Below are positions 1-7,962 of a DNA stretch of 64,000 nucleotides, in pieces. A program made the translations under genes and the position numbers. Source of the DNA: JAIBJN01 sp963830885 (lineage in GTDB: Bacteria; Actinomycetota; Thermoleophilia; Gaiellales; Gaiellaceae); assembly GCA_963830885.1 (NCBI GenBank), contig CAWHOA010000024.1, positions 55,852 through 119,851 on the forward strand, given 5' to 3'. Numbering within the stretch: position 1 is the stretch's first letter; every line of letters begins with the position of its first letter. Below the pieces are notes generated by a model. It had not been told where the DNA came from and did no database searches. It saw only the letters and a program-made list of their open reading frames with translations.

Positions 1-289
1 CGCCACGGCAGACGGTCAGCGTGCGCCCGGCACGGACGACCTGGCCCTCCGCGATGAGCCCGTCGCCGTTAGCCGCGGCCAGGAGGTTCACCTTGAACTC
101 AGCGGTTAGGACCTCCATGTCGGCGGGCATCAACGTCAACGCCGCGTAGCCGCACGCGCTGTCGAGCGCCGCGACGAGGACGCCTGCGTGCAGGAAGCCT
201 TGCTGCTGCGACAGGCGCGGCTCGATCGCGAGTGCAATCGAAACGCGGCCAGCAGCGACGTCGGCGAGCTCCGCGCCGATCGTGGCCAT
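1..289 (-). CDS. PaaI-like hotdog thioesterase, truncated at window edge
   Basis: The minus strand reads an uninterrupted frame from an ATG at 289 to the left edge, so the C-terminus lies outside the window. The translation starts MATIGAELADVAAGRVSIAL and continues with a HAGVLVAALDSACGYAAL block. That block matches the conserved His-Gly/Asp helix of PaaI/YdiI-type hotdog acyl-CoA thioesterases, where the Asp is the catalytic residue, and an EFKVNLL strand typical of the fold follows. About 9 further codons (VGRVRASFASQGA) are open upstream of the ATG before a stop and resemble the usual N-terminus of the family. The true start may therefore be missing or frameshifted. The substrate cannot be told. 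Confidence 0.7.
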   Translation of the reverse strand, partial: MATIGAELADVAAGRVSIALAIEPRLSQQQGFLHAGVLVAALDSACGYAALTLMPADMEVLTAEFKVNLLAAANGDGLIAEGQVVRAGRTLTVCRG

Positions 290-612
290 CGCTCCTTGAC
301 TGGCGAAGCTGGCGCGAACACGCCCGACGACGTCAGCGTCAGGCGCTCAGGCGACGAACTCATCGCCGCACACCATCCCTGGCCGTCGCTCCGGCGGCCG
401 GGCGGCAAGTCACATCGCCCTAACTCGGGTTGCCCAATTTGCCCACGCTACTCAGCGCGGCAGCCCGACGAGCGATGTCGGGCGAGAGCACGCTGGCCTA
501 CGTCAGCGGGAGAGGAACGAACGGCGAAGCCATCGTGCCGACGGCGCAACCGTCAGCCGGTGCGCTCGTCCGGTGGGCGTGTCGAAGCGACAACAGGACT
601 AGAGTGGGCCGC
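290..612. other. Intergenic stretch without a recognisable gene
   Basis: This 320-base stretch separates a leftward thioesterase gene from a rightward VOC gene and probably holds both promoters. Open frames cross it on both strands, but their translations are Arg/Ser-rich and resemble no family I know. I see no clear promoter hexamers or repeat. Confidence 0.4.
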
Positions 613-1050
613 GTGACGCTTCAAAGGATGGACAACGTCGGCATCGTGGTGGAATCTCTCGATGCTGCTATCTCTTTTTTCGCCGAGCTCGGCCTCGAGC
701 TCGAAGGGCGAGCCACGATCGAAGGAGACTGGGCAGAGCGCGTCACTGGACTGCGCCACATGCGCGTCGAGACCGCCATGATGCGCACGCCGGACGGCCA
801 CAGCCGACTCGAGATCTCGCGATTTCTCACGCCGCCTGCGGTCGCCGATCACCGGAACGCCCCGGTGAACGCTCTCGGCTACCTACGCATCATGTTCGCC
901 GTGGAGGACATCGACGATACGCTCGCTCGGCTCCGCCCGCACGGAGCCGAGTTGGTTGGTGAACTGGCGCAGTACGAGGATAAGTATCGGCTCTGTTACG
1001 TCCGAGGCCCTGAGGGGATCCTCATCGGGCTGGCCGAGCAGATCGGCTAG
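613..1050 (+). CDS. VOC-family (glyoxalase/bleomycin-resistance fold) protein
   Basis: This 145-residue protein has the VOC superfamily pattern: an opening MDNVGIVVESLDAAISFFAE segment, the central RMxPDGHSRLE-type strand (TPDGHSRLEIS) and a second beta-alpha-beta-beta-beta half starting near LRIMFAVEDIDDTLARL. VOC proteins are metal-dependent dioxygenases, isomerases or resistance proteins, and the specific reaction cannot be inferred. I chose the GTG at 613 because the recognisable fold begins a few residues later. The frame is open 61 codons further upstream but that part looks non-coding, and an ATG at 628 is the alternative start. The flanking genes also include VOC proteins, but there is no operon structure. 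Confidence 0.75.
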   Translation: MTLQRMDNVGIVVESLDAAISFFAELGLELEGRATIEGDWAERVTGLRHMRVETAMMRTPDGHSRLEISRFLTPPAVADHRNAPVNALGYLRIMFAVEDIDDTLARLRPHGAELVGELAQYEDKYRLCYVRGPEGILIGLAEQIG

Positions 1051-1087
1051 CGGGTTGAACTCTCGCGCCGGAAGAGCCCCTCAGGCG

Positions 1088-1116
1088 TCATGCCCGAACG
1101 CTGGCCCAGGCGGGCG
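1088..1116 (+). repeat. Dispersed intergenic repeat, copy A (short, diverged)
   Basis: Contains CCCGAACGCTGGCCCAGGCG, the core shared with copies at 2176, 2731 and 3671. This copy has TCATG in place of GACATT before the core and lacks the downstream extension seen in copies C and D. Confidence 0.7.
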
Positions 1117-1218
1117 ACCTAGTGCCTGCGCGGCCAGGAAGTCTTTGGCGCAGGTCGCCGCGCGGTCGTTGGTATCGGAGGCGTAGCATCGGGCTCCCTA
1201 CTGAAAGAGAGGCTGAGG

Positions 1219-1500
1219 ATGGCTATCGGCATCCGTATCAAGCTCGCTGGGGTCACTCAGGAACAGTTCGACCAGGCTCACGATCACGCCAACCCGGATC
1301 GCACGCCACCAAAGGGGCTCCTCTTTCACGCATCTGGGCCGATCGATGATGGTTGGGGGATCATCGATTTCTGGGAGTCCCGCGAGGACTTCGATGCTTT
1401 CTCGGGGCGGATTGTGGAAGGAATGACGGTGGCGGGAATCCAACCCCAGGGGCCACCCGACATCAAGGAGTTTCCTGTCCACGAGATGATCCACGCTTAG
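1219..1500 (+). CDS. Small ABM-like (dimeric alpha/beta barrel) protein
   Basis: The product is 93 residues. The ATG follows an AGAGAGGCTGAGG stretch that can serve as ribosome-binding site. The translation (MAIGIRIKLAGVTQEQFDQA, then a DGWGIIDFWESREDFDAF segment) has the short beta-alpha-beta layout and the W-x-S-x-E-x-F-x-x-F pattern common in stress-responsive or antibiotic-biosynthesis-monooxygenase-like dimeric barrels. No catalytic role can be assigned. It ends 1 base before the stop of the convergent YecM-like gene. Confidence 0.65.
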   Translation: MAIGIRIKLAGVTQEQFDQAHDHANPDRTPPKGLLFHASGPIDDGWGIIDFWESREDFDAFSGRIVEGMTVAGIQPQGPPDIKEFPVHEMIHA

Positions 1501-1501
1501 A

Positions 1502-2095
1502 TCACCGCGGCAGCGGGTTCGGGCCGGTGGCAGTGACCAGCCGCTGCGGCACCCAGTCATCGACGTGGCTGAAGCCGTCGAAGCGCGCTCCCTCGAGGAT
1601 GACGCCGTCGTACAAGGAGCGCCGGTAGAACTTCACGTGGGTGAAGTCCTCGAACAGGACGTAGACCGGCTCGACGCTGGGACTCTGGAACTGCTGGCCA
1701 GTCAGCGCGGCTCGATGCACTCGCGAGAAGTCGTCGATCTCCTCACCCACGACGACACCGAGGTGCTCGAGGCCCATCCGGTAGACGCGCTGGTGAACGG
1801 GCGGGATGAGCTCGATGAGCGAGACCGGAGTCCCGTCGAGGACATCGAGCGGCTCGGCGAGCACGATCAAGGAGATCGGACGCCCGTTCCAGAGGTTCTC
1901 GCTGTTCGCCCTCGCATGGCGCTCGAGAAGCGTCCGCTGGTGGACGTACAGATCCCAATCGGCGACGCGGACGGCGAGGTGGCTGAGTGCGTAGGGTGCG
2001 ATGTCGATGCCGCGGGCAGAAAGACGGTCGCGCTGCATCGCCGCGAAGGCTCGATAGTCCCCGATGATCTCGGCGATCGGATCAGACGTCGCCAC
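1502..2095 (-). CDS. YecM-like VOC-fold protein
   Basis: The 197-residue product has the layout of the YecM branch of the VOC superfamily: HLAVRVADWDLYVHQRTLLE near the N-terminus, a NLWNGRPISLIVLAEPL segment that matches the conserved 'NGRPI' region of YecM, LIELIPP, and a GLEHLGVVVG metal-site strand. YecM is a putative metal-binding protein of unknown function. It starts at an ATG at 2095 downstream of a purine-rich GGAGG-like stretch (CACCTCCTCC on the plus strand). It converges on the small ABM-like gene with almost no intergenic space. Confidence 0.7.
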   Translation of the reverse strand: MATSDPIAEIIGDYRAFAAMQRDRLSARGIDIAPYALSHLAVRVADWDLYVHQRTLLERHARANSENLWNGRPISLIVLAEPLDVLDGTPVSLIELIPPVHQRVYRMGLEHLGVVVGEEIDDFSRVHRAALTGQQFQSPSVEPVYVLFEDFTHVKFYRRSLYDGVILEGARFDGFSHVDDWVPQRLVTATGPNPLPR

Positions 2096-2175
2096 GGTGG
2101 CACCTCCTCCGCCATCGTACGAGATGCACGGCCCGCTGACCTAGCAGCGCGCGAGGCTCAGGCCGGCTACGCCGC

Positions 2176-2211
2176 TCAGGGGACATTCCCGAACGCTGGC
2201 CCAAGCGAGCG
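2176..2211 (+). repeat. Dispersed intergenic repeat, copy B
   Basis: Reads TCAGGGGACATTCCCGAACG followed by CTGGCCCAAGCGAGCG, in the gap between two convergent or adjacent VOC genes. It has the same orientation as the other copies. Confidence 0.8.
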
Positions 2212-2226
2212 TCACGCGGCTGGCAG

Positions 2227-2622
2227 CTAGCGGTCCCCGTGGAAGACCGCTTCGACGTTGTTCCCGTCCGGGTCAATGACGAACGCTGCGTAATACCCGG
2301 CGTGGTAATGCGGGCGAAGACCCGGCGCGCCGTTGTCGCGGCCGCCGGCTTCGACAGCGGCGCGGTGGAACTTGTCAACGGTAGCTCGGTCGGCTGCGGC
2401 GAAGGCCACATGAACAGGAGCGGCCGGGGGTTCCCCTTCCCCGATCCAGAAATCTCCACCGCCCTCGATGGCGAACCCAGGCCCCTGCGAGCTCTCCACT
2501 ACCTTCACTCCGAACGGCTCGAGGGCCTGCTCGTAGAAGGTGCGGCTGCGCCTCACGTCACGTACTCGCAGGGCCAAGTGGTCAATGAGGGGAAGCGTCA
2601 CTGGCAGCGACACGCCCTTCAT
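2227..2622 (-). CDS. VOC-family glyoxalase-like protein
   Basis: About 131 residues. Starting from the ATG at 2622 the protein opens with LPLIDHLALRVRDVRRSRTF, the classic VOC N-terminal beta-alpha unit. It ends with YYAAFVIDPDGNNVEAVFHG, the C-terminal metal-site signature (DPDGNxxEAV) of lactoylglutathione-lyase-like and dioxygenase-like VOC proteins. The frame also allows a start at 2649, and none of the candidates has a good ribosome-binding site. The substrate is unknown. Copies B and C of the local repeat flank it on either side. Confidence 0.75.
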   Translation of the reverse strand: MKGVSLPVTLPLIDHLALRVRDVRRSRTFYEQALEPFGVKVVESSQGPGFAIEGGGDFWIGEGEPPAAPVHVAFAAADRATVDKFHRAAVEAGGRDNGAPGLRPHYHAGYYAAFVIDPDGNNVEAVFHGDR

Positions 2623-2730
2623 CTTAAAGCGCGATCTTCGGGGAGCCATGGGCCGAGGCGATCGACGAGGAGTCGCTGGCAGGCATCTAGCGGCGCGGCG
2701 TTCGAGGCGCCGACATCAGCACTTCTGCTT

Positions 2731-2790
2731 AGGGACATTCCCGAACGCTGGCCCAGGCGAGTGCGTTCTGGCCTATTTGATCCACGCTGG
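2731..2790 (+). repeat. Dispersed intergenic repeat, copy C (long form)
   Basis: The core GACATTCCCGAACGCTGGCC is followed by CAGGCGAGTGCGTTCTGG and CCTATTTGATCCACGCT. The downstream half is shared with copy D at 3671, so the full unit is about 58 bases. Confidence 0.8.
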
Positions 2791-2887
2791 CTCGGCTCGT
2801 TTAGTCGAGTAACCGGGAGTAGGGACATGGTCAACGTGACGATCGACTTGTGGCCCGACGAGTTGCCCCGGGGGCCGGCGTGATGCC

Positions 2888-3511
2888 TTAGACGGTGCGG
2901 GGTCGCCATGGCTCGCGCTCGTGCGTGAGCCAGACGAGCTCGGGGTCGAGCGCAAGGACCCGCTGCCGGCCTTCGGTGGGCGGCTCGTCGAACTCGCCGA
3001 ACCACACCGCCACGTCGCCGCCGACGATGACCGGGCGCCCGCCAGTCTCGACGACGACCATCTGCATGCCGGGTGTGTGGCCCGGCGCCGGGACGAGTCG
3101 GAGCCCGGGCAGCAGCTCGTGCTCGCCGTCGACCGGCACGTACCGCACGCCGGGCGCCTCGACCCACTCGCGAATGGTGTAGTCGTCCTTGCTGCGCGCG
3201 TCGTCGAGCTCCCGACGCTGGACGTAGATCGGCTTGCCGGCGAAGAGGTGGTTGCCGCCGCAGTGGTCGGCGTGCAGGTGTGTGTTGACGACGATGTCGA
3301 TGCCGGCGAGATCGAAGTCCTGCTCGCTCAGCGGCTGGAGGCGGGGATCCATGTCGGCCATCGCCGGGTGCAGCTCCGTCATGCCGGTGTCGACCAGCAC
3401 GCGCGCATCGGGATGGTCGATGACGTGCACGTAGACCGGCATCCGCTCGCCCTCGACGGAAAGGTCGGCAACGAAGACTGGCGTGATGGTGATCGAGGCG
3501 GGGGCGTTCAT
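2888..3511 (-). CDS. Metallo-beta-lactamase-fold hydrolase, AHL-lactonase-like
   Basis: The 207-residue protein carries THLHADHCG, the HxHxDH zinc site of the metallo-beta-lactamase superfamily. It also has LVDTGM before it, PGHTPGMQ (third metal ligand region) and VIVGGDVAVW (bridging Asp). Layout and size agree with N-acyl-homoserine-lactone lactonases and related lactone hydrolases, but MBL proteins of this size have many substrates, so quorum quenching is only a possibility. It starts at an ATG at 3511. It has no signal peptide, so it is probably cytoplasmic. Confidence 0.7.
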   Translation of the reverse strand: MNAPASITITPVFVADLSVEGERMPVYVHVIDHPDARVLVDTGMTELHPAMADMDPRLQPLSEQDFDLAGIDIVVNTHLHADHCGGNHLFAGKPIYVQRRELDDARSKDDYTIREWVEAPGVRYVPVDGEHELLPGLRLVPAPGHTPGMQMVVVETGGRPVIVGGDVAVWFGEFDEPPTEGRQRVLALDPELVWLTHEREPWRPRTV

Positions 3512-3670
3512 TGTGTACCGACCGCCACGAACGCCTCGACTTGCTTCTCCACAGCATCCATTCCGGTCATCTCATGACTCCTTGTCCGACTGCCGCTCCG
3601 GCCGTATCGCCGTAGAGACTGACAAACCACCGAGAACTCATCGGCGCGGCAAGATCCAGCCTCACTGCTT

Positions 3671-3730
3671 CAGGGGACATTCCCGAACGATGGCCCGTCC
3701 GAGTGTGTTGTGGCCTATTTGATCCACGCT
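3671..3730 (+). repeat. Dispersed intergenic repeat, copy D (long form)
   Basis: Reads CAGGGGACATTCCCGAACGA then TGGCCCGTCCGAGTGTGTTG and TGGCCTATTTGATCCACGCT. It aligns with copy C over its full length with a few substitutions. Confidence 0.8.
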
Positions 3731-3913
3731 ACTTAGGTGGGGGAGGGGTGCCCGTCTCGCTGGTTCTACGAGCTTGACGCAACCCCTCGATGCCCGACGG
3801 CCGATCGCCGTGACCGTCTTCGCCCGGCTCCACGACGCCGACGCCTTCCTCGCCGTCTGTCGGCGGATGCGGCTGGAGGGGGCGAACAGCAGACGTCCGA
3901 GTAGCCCTCCTCG

Positions 3914-3961
3914 ATGCCGTACCCCGACGGCTACAGGGTCGAGCTCATCGAGCGCGGCTGA
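3914..3961 (+). pseudogene. Remnant of a VOC-family C-terminus
   Basis: The 15 codons from 3914 read MPYPDGYRVELIERG and a stop. DPDGYRVELIER-like sequences close many glyoxalase-fold proteins. An in-frame stop lies 4 codons upstream and no N-terminal part of the fold is visible, so this is at most a relic of a broken gene. The match is short and could be chance. Confidence 0.4.
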
Positions 3962-4169
3962 GTTTGCGCGCAGGCGCTTTCCGGACCCGTCAGCGCCGAG
4001 GTAAAGAGGATTGAGCGACCTTTGACAATGATGGCGCTAGACCCATGGGAGTCCCACGCCCGAAACAGGGCCAAACGTGCCGAGACAGCCCGGCTCAATG
4101 GGGCAATTGCTTGGCGCCAACGGACACTGGTAACCTCGCTGCGCCACGGCATGGACGGGAGGGGACTTC

Positions 4170-5371
4170 CTGGCTGCAGTCACTTTCGACCGCGTTAGCA
4201 AGATCTACCCGGATGGAACGAGGGCCGTCTCTGACCTAGGGATCGAGGTCAAAGACGGGGAGTTCATGGTCTTCGTCGGCCCGTCGGGTTGCGGCAAGAC
4301 GACGGCTCTCAGGATGGTCGCCGGTCTGGAGGAAATCTCCGAGGGCGTCCTCACGATCGGCGACCGGGTCGTGAACCACGTCCCGCCGCGAGACCGTGAC
4401 ATCGCCATGGTGTTCCAGAGCTACGCGCTCTACCCGCACCTGAACGTCTACGACAACATCGCCTTCGGGCTCAGGCTCAGACGCGAGAAGAAGAGCGAGA
4501 TCGAGAAGCGCGTCCAGAACGCCGCGCGGATCCTCGGGCTCGAGCCCTTCCTCAAGCGCAAGCCGCGGGCGCTCTCGGGCGGCCAGCGCCAGCGGGTGGC
4601 GATGGGCCGGGCGATCGTGCGCCAGCCGCAGGTCTTCCTCATGGACGAGCCCCTCTCGAACCTCGACGCGAAGCTGCGCGTCCAGATGCGGGCGGAGATC
4701 GCCACGCTGCAGAGCAAGCTCGGCGTCACGACGATCTATGTGACGCACGACCAGACCGAGGCGATGACGATGGGCGACCGCGTCGCGGTCATCCGCAAGG
4801 GCGAGCTCCAGCAGGTTGCCCCTCCCCAGGAGCTCTACGACCGCCCGGTCAACCTCTTCGTGGGCGGCTTCATCGGCAGCCCGGCCATGAACATGGTCGA
4901 GGCGATGGTCGAGCCGGCCGAAAGAGGTCTCGCACTACGTCTCGGGAGCCAGCGGCTCGCGCTCGGCGAGGATGTCGTGTCGGCCAGGCCCGTCCTGCGC
5001 GGATACGAGGGCAAGGCAGTGTTCGTCGGCCTTCGGCCGGAGGACCTCGAGGATGCCGCGCTTGCCTCCGATGCTCCGGGCGACCGGCGCCTCAAGGGGA
5101 ACGTCGAGCTCCGCGAGGCCCTCGGCGCCGAGATCATGGTGCATTTCACCGTCGACGCGCCCCCGGCGTTCACCGAGGACGTTCGCGAGCTGGCGCAGGA
5201 CCTCGGCGACGAGCGCGTGTCCAGGGGAAGGGCGCGCGGGAGACGACGATGGTCGGGCGCTTCGGCGCGCGCTCGACGGTGCAGGAAGGCCAGACGGTCG
5301 AGGTGGCGGTCGACACGAGCGCACTGCATTTCTTCGATCCCGAGACGAGCCTGGGGATCTACGACGGATAG
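4170..5371 (+). CDS. ABC sugar importer ATPase (MsmK/UgpC/MalK type), frameshifted
   Basis: This energises the sugar importer encoded downstream. The N-terminal ATPase domain has Walker A GPSGCGKTT, Q-loop VFQSYALYPH, signature LSGGQRQRVAMGRAI, Walker B VFLMDEPLSNLD and the H-loop TIYVTHDQTEAMTM. A TOBE-type regulatory domain follows (FVGLRPEDLEDAAL). The best start is a CTG at 4170 preceded by GGGAGGGGA, giving MAAVTFDRVSKIYPDGT, since no ATG or GTG fits. Near 5222 the frame breaks. In the shifted frame the expected end (GRFGARSTVQEGQTVEVAVD ... LHFFDPETSLGIYDG) runs to a TAG at 5369-5371. One base is probably missing from the assembly. Corrected length is about 400 residues. It lies apart from the permeases, separated by the regulator gene. 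Confidence 0.88.
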
Positions 5372-5373
5372 AG

Positions 5374-6459
5374 CTAGGCGGACGCCCGGCGGATCAGGTT
5401 CGTCGGGCAGACGACGAACTCGCCCTCGGCCTCCGCGTCGTCGATCCGCCTGAGCAGGAGGTCGGCCATCGCCCTCGTCATCTCCTCGAGCGGCTGGCGG
5501 ACGGTGGTCAGCGGCGGGCTTGTCGAGGCGGCTTCGAGGACGTCGTCGAAGCCGATGACCGCGACGTCGTCAGGAACGCGCTTGCCGAGCGCGTGCAGCG
5601 TCTCGAGCGCCCCGATGGCCATGGGATCGTTGGCCACGAAGACGGCGTCGAGGTTGGGGTTGCGCCGGAGCAGGGCCTTCATCGCCCGCGCGCCGGACTC
5701 CCGGCTGAAGTCCCCGTGCTCGACGAGCCCCTTGCGCACCCGCTGCCCGGAGTCGCGCAGCGCGTCGACGTAGCCGTCGAAGCGGTCGACGCCGACCATC
5801 ATGTCGAGGGGGCCGGTGACGGTCGCGACCTTCGTCCTGCCGGACGAGAGGAGGTGCGCCGTCGCGGCCCGCGCGCCGCCCCGGTTGTCGGCGTCGACGT
5901 AGGGCAGTCGCTCTCCCGGTCGAGGCCGGCCGCTGAGGACGGTCGGGATGCCGGCTTCGGTGAGCGCCTTCGGCAGCGGGTCCTCGCCGTGGAGCGACAT
6001 GAGGATGACGCCGTCCACGTGGCCCTGCGTGACGTAGCGCTCGACCTTCGCGTGCTCGCGCTCGCCGCGCGCGAGCAGGAGCAGCAGCTGGAGCTCGGAG
6101 TCGGCAATCGCGGTCGAGATCCCCTGCACGATGGCGGGGAAGAACGGGTCCGAGAAGACGAGGCTCTCCGACTCCGAGACGACGAGGGCGATCGTGTCCG
6201 TGCGCCTGGTGACGAGCGTGCGCGCCGCACGGTTGGGGACGTAGCCCAGCCGCTTGATCGCCCTCTCGACCGCCCTCCGGGTGTCGGGGCGGACCTTCGG
6301 CGAGCGGTTCACGACCCGGGAGACGGTCGCGGAAGACACGTTGGCCAGGCGGGCGACCTCCTCGAGCGTCGGCGCCGGCCGTCGCGTCGGGGCGGGCAAA
6401 TCCTCCGTCTTCGCTGCCTTTACATCCGAGGACACGCTGTGTATTGTAAGCGCTTCCAC
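5374..6459 (-). CDS. LacI-family sugar-responsive repressor
   Basis: This 361-residue regulator probably controls the sugar uptake genes on both sides. Residues 31-55 form the LacI helix-turn-helix (TLEEVARLANVSSATVSRVV) followed by the hinge region NRAARTLVTRRT. The rest is a periplasmic-binding-protein-like effector domain with VDGVILMS, GHVDG, NDPMAIGALETL and DVAVIGFDD motifs. The annotated GTG at 6459 lies inside the left operator. A second GTG at 6435 (MSSDVKAAKTED) would leave the operator outside the coding region and may be the true start. The stop is 2 bases from the end of the convergent ATPase gene. Autoregulation is likely because both operators abut its start. Confidence 0.9.
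   Translation of the reverse strand: MEALTIHSVSSDVKAAKTEDLPAPTRRPAPTLEEVARLANVSSATVSRVVNRSPKVRPDTRRAVERAIKRLGYVPNRAARTLVTRRTDTIALVVSESESLVFSDPFFPAIVQGISTAIADSELQLLLLLARGEREHAKVERYVTQGHVDGVILMSLHGEDPLPKALTEAGIPTVLSGRPRPGERLPYVDADNRGGARAATAHLLSSGRTKVATVTGPLDMMVGVDRFDGYVDALRDSGQRVRKGLVEHGDFSRESGARAMKALLRRNPNLDAVFVANDPMAIGALETLHALGKRVPDDVAVIGFDDVLEAASTSPPLTTVRQPLEEMTRAMADLLLRRIDDAEAEGEFVVCPTNLIRRASA
6445..6458. promoter_or_regulatory. LacI-type operator 1
   Basis: TGTAAGCGCTTCCA is a near-perfect palindrome around the central CG, the standard half-site pattern (AAGCGCTT) of LacI-family sugar regulators. It overlaps the first codons of the regulator gene. Confidence 0.8.
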
Positions 6460-6462
6460 GGA

Positions 6463-6476
6463 TGAAAGCGTTTACA
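6463..6476. promoter_or_regulatory. LacI-type operator 2
   Basis: TGAAAGCGTTTACA is the second palindromic site. Its centre is 18 bases from that of operator 1, about two helical turns, and it lies in the divergent promoter region 66 bases upstream of the binding-protein gene. Confidence 0.8.
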
Positions 6477-6541
6477 TGCCATCCGTCAGGCGTGAAGGCC
6501 GAGTCCCAGAGGCTCATCAGCGGAGTCCTAGGAGGTCCAGA

Positions 6542-7879
6542 ATGCTGATCCCACGAACGTTCCGCCTCTTCGCACTGCTGGCCGCGGCTTTGGTGTTTGC
6601 CTTGGCCGTCGCCGGCTGTGGAGGCGATGACGACGACGGCAACGGCGAGGCGCAGGGCTCGGAATCGACGGCCGGCGCGGCGAGCGACGAGCCGGTGACC
6701 CTGTCGGTCGGCCTCTTCGGCACGTTCGGCTACAAGGAAGCCGGTCTCTACGACGAGTACATGGAGCTCCACCCGAACGTCACCATCGAGGAGACGAGCA
6801 TCGAGTTCGAGCAGGACTACTACCAGGCCCTGCAAACGCACCTCGCCGGCGGGGCAGGCCTCTCGGACATCCAGGGCATCGAGGTAGCCCGCATCGCCGA
6901 GGTGACGCAGACCCAGGCGGACAAGTGGGCCGACCTCCGGGAGTTCGGGGCGGATGACCTCGAGGACACGTTCTTCCCGTGGAAGTGGTCGGCGGCTGCG
7001 AGTCCCGACGGCGCGGTCGTCGGGCTCGGCACGGACACCGGTCCGCAGGCCATCTGCTACCGAAAGGACCTGATGGAGCAGGCCGGCCTTCCCGCCGACC
7101 GCGAGGAGCTCGCCTCCATGTGGGAGACGTGGGACGACTTCATCGAGGTCGGGAAGCAGTACATGGAGAACGCACCCAAGGGCTCGGCGTTCATCGACAG
7201 CGCCTCGGGGCTCTACAACGTGATCATCGGCCAGTCCGAGACCCAGTACTACGACGAGGAAGGCAATCCGATCTACGACACGAACCCGGTCGTCAAGGAC
7301 GCGTGGGACGTCGCCGTCGAGGCGAGTCAGGCAGGGCTGACGGCGAAGCTCACGCAGTTCGACGAGACGTGGAACCAGGGGTTCGCGAAGGGGTCGTTCG
7401 CGACCATCGCCTGCCCGGCGTGGATGATCGGCTACATCAAGGGTCAGGCCGGCGACGCGGGCGACGGGCTCTGGGACGTCGCCAGCATCCCGGGCGACGG
7501 CGGCAACTGGGGCGGCTCCTACCTGGCGATCCCGGCTGCCAGCGAGAACCAGGAGGCGGCATACCAGCTGATCGAGTGGCTGACCGCCCCCGAGCAGCAG
7601 GTGAAGATGTGGACGGCGGCGCAGCACTTCCCGTCCAGCTCCACCGCTGCCGCCGAGCCCGGCGTCGCCTCGGCAACGGACGTCTACTTCTCGGACGCTC
7701 CGATCGGCGAGATCTTCGGGGAGTCCGCCGCCGATCTCCCGATCGCGACCCTCGGCCCGAAGGACGGCGTTATCAAGGACACCATCTCGGCGGGGCTCAA
7801 CCGGGTCGACCAGCAGGGCGAGAACCCGGACGAGTCCTGGCAGCAGACGATGGACGAGATCGCGAGCGCAATCGGATGA
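6542..7879 (+). CDS. Extracellular sugar-binding lipoprotein of ABC importer
   Basis: The 445-residue protein is the substrate-capturing component. It has a lipoprotein signal peptide: RTFR, a hydrophobic stretch and a lipobox LAVAGC with Cys26. An acidic and Ser/Gly linker follows, then a family-1 extracellular solute-binding fold (EQDYYQALQTHLAGGAGLSD, GPQAICYRKDLMEQAGLP, SFATIACPAWMIGY, AAYQLIEWLTAPEQQ). The start at 6542 is fixed by an excellent ribosome-binding site (CCTAGGAGGTC). Two LacI operators lie just upstream. The position before two permeases and a GH1 beta-glucosidase suggests cello-oligosaccharide or another beta-glucoside as ligand, but binding specificity is an inference. 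Confidence 0.9.
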   Translation: MLIPRTFRLFALLAAALVFALAVAGCGGDDDDGNGEAQGSESTAGAASDEPVTLSVGLFGTFGYKEAGLYDEYMELHPNVTIEETSIEFEQDYYQALQTHLAGGAGLSDIQGIEVARIAEVTQTQADKWADLREFGADDLEDTFFPWKWSAAASPDGAVVGLGTDTGPQAICYRKDLMEQAGLPADREELASMWETWDDFIEVGKQYMENAPKGSAFIDSASGLYNVIIGQSETQYYDEEGNPIYDTNPVVKDAWDVAVEASQAGLTAKLTQFDETWNQGFAKGSFATIACPAWMIGYIKGQAGDAGDGLWDVASIPGDGGNWGGSYLAIPAASENQEAAYQLIEWLTAPEQQVKMWTAAQHFPSSSTAAAEPGVASATDVYFSDAPIGEIFGESAADLPIATLGPKDGVIKDTISAGLNRVDQQGENPDESWQQTMDEIASAIG

Positions 7880-7907
7880 GCGCGGCCGAAACGCCGTAGC
7901 CATCCCC

Positions 7908-7943
7908 CCGGCGGCCCCGCGAATCCTGGCGCGGGGCCGCCGG
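7908..7943 (+). terminator. Strong hairpin between binding-protein and permease genes
   Basis: A 14-bp perfect stem (CCGGCGGCCCCGCG with its complement CGCGGGGCCGCCGG) encloses an 8-base loop. There is no T-tract. Such hairpins after the binding-protein gene usually protect the upstream mRNA or attenuate read-through, so the binding protein is made in excess over the permeases. Confidence 0.75.
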
Positions 7944-7962
7944 CCGCCTCTCTCGTGAGACG

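Larger units (their letters stand above)
3512..4169. other. Gene-poor gap with repeat copy D and a VOC remnant
   Basis: This 660-base gap holds the fourth copy of the local repeat (3671-3730) and a short fragment resembling the C-terminus of a VOC protein (3914-3961). The remaining open frames are not convincing genes. It probably also carries the promoter of the downstream ATPase gene, which I could not locate. Confidence 0.5.
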
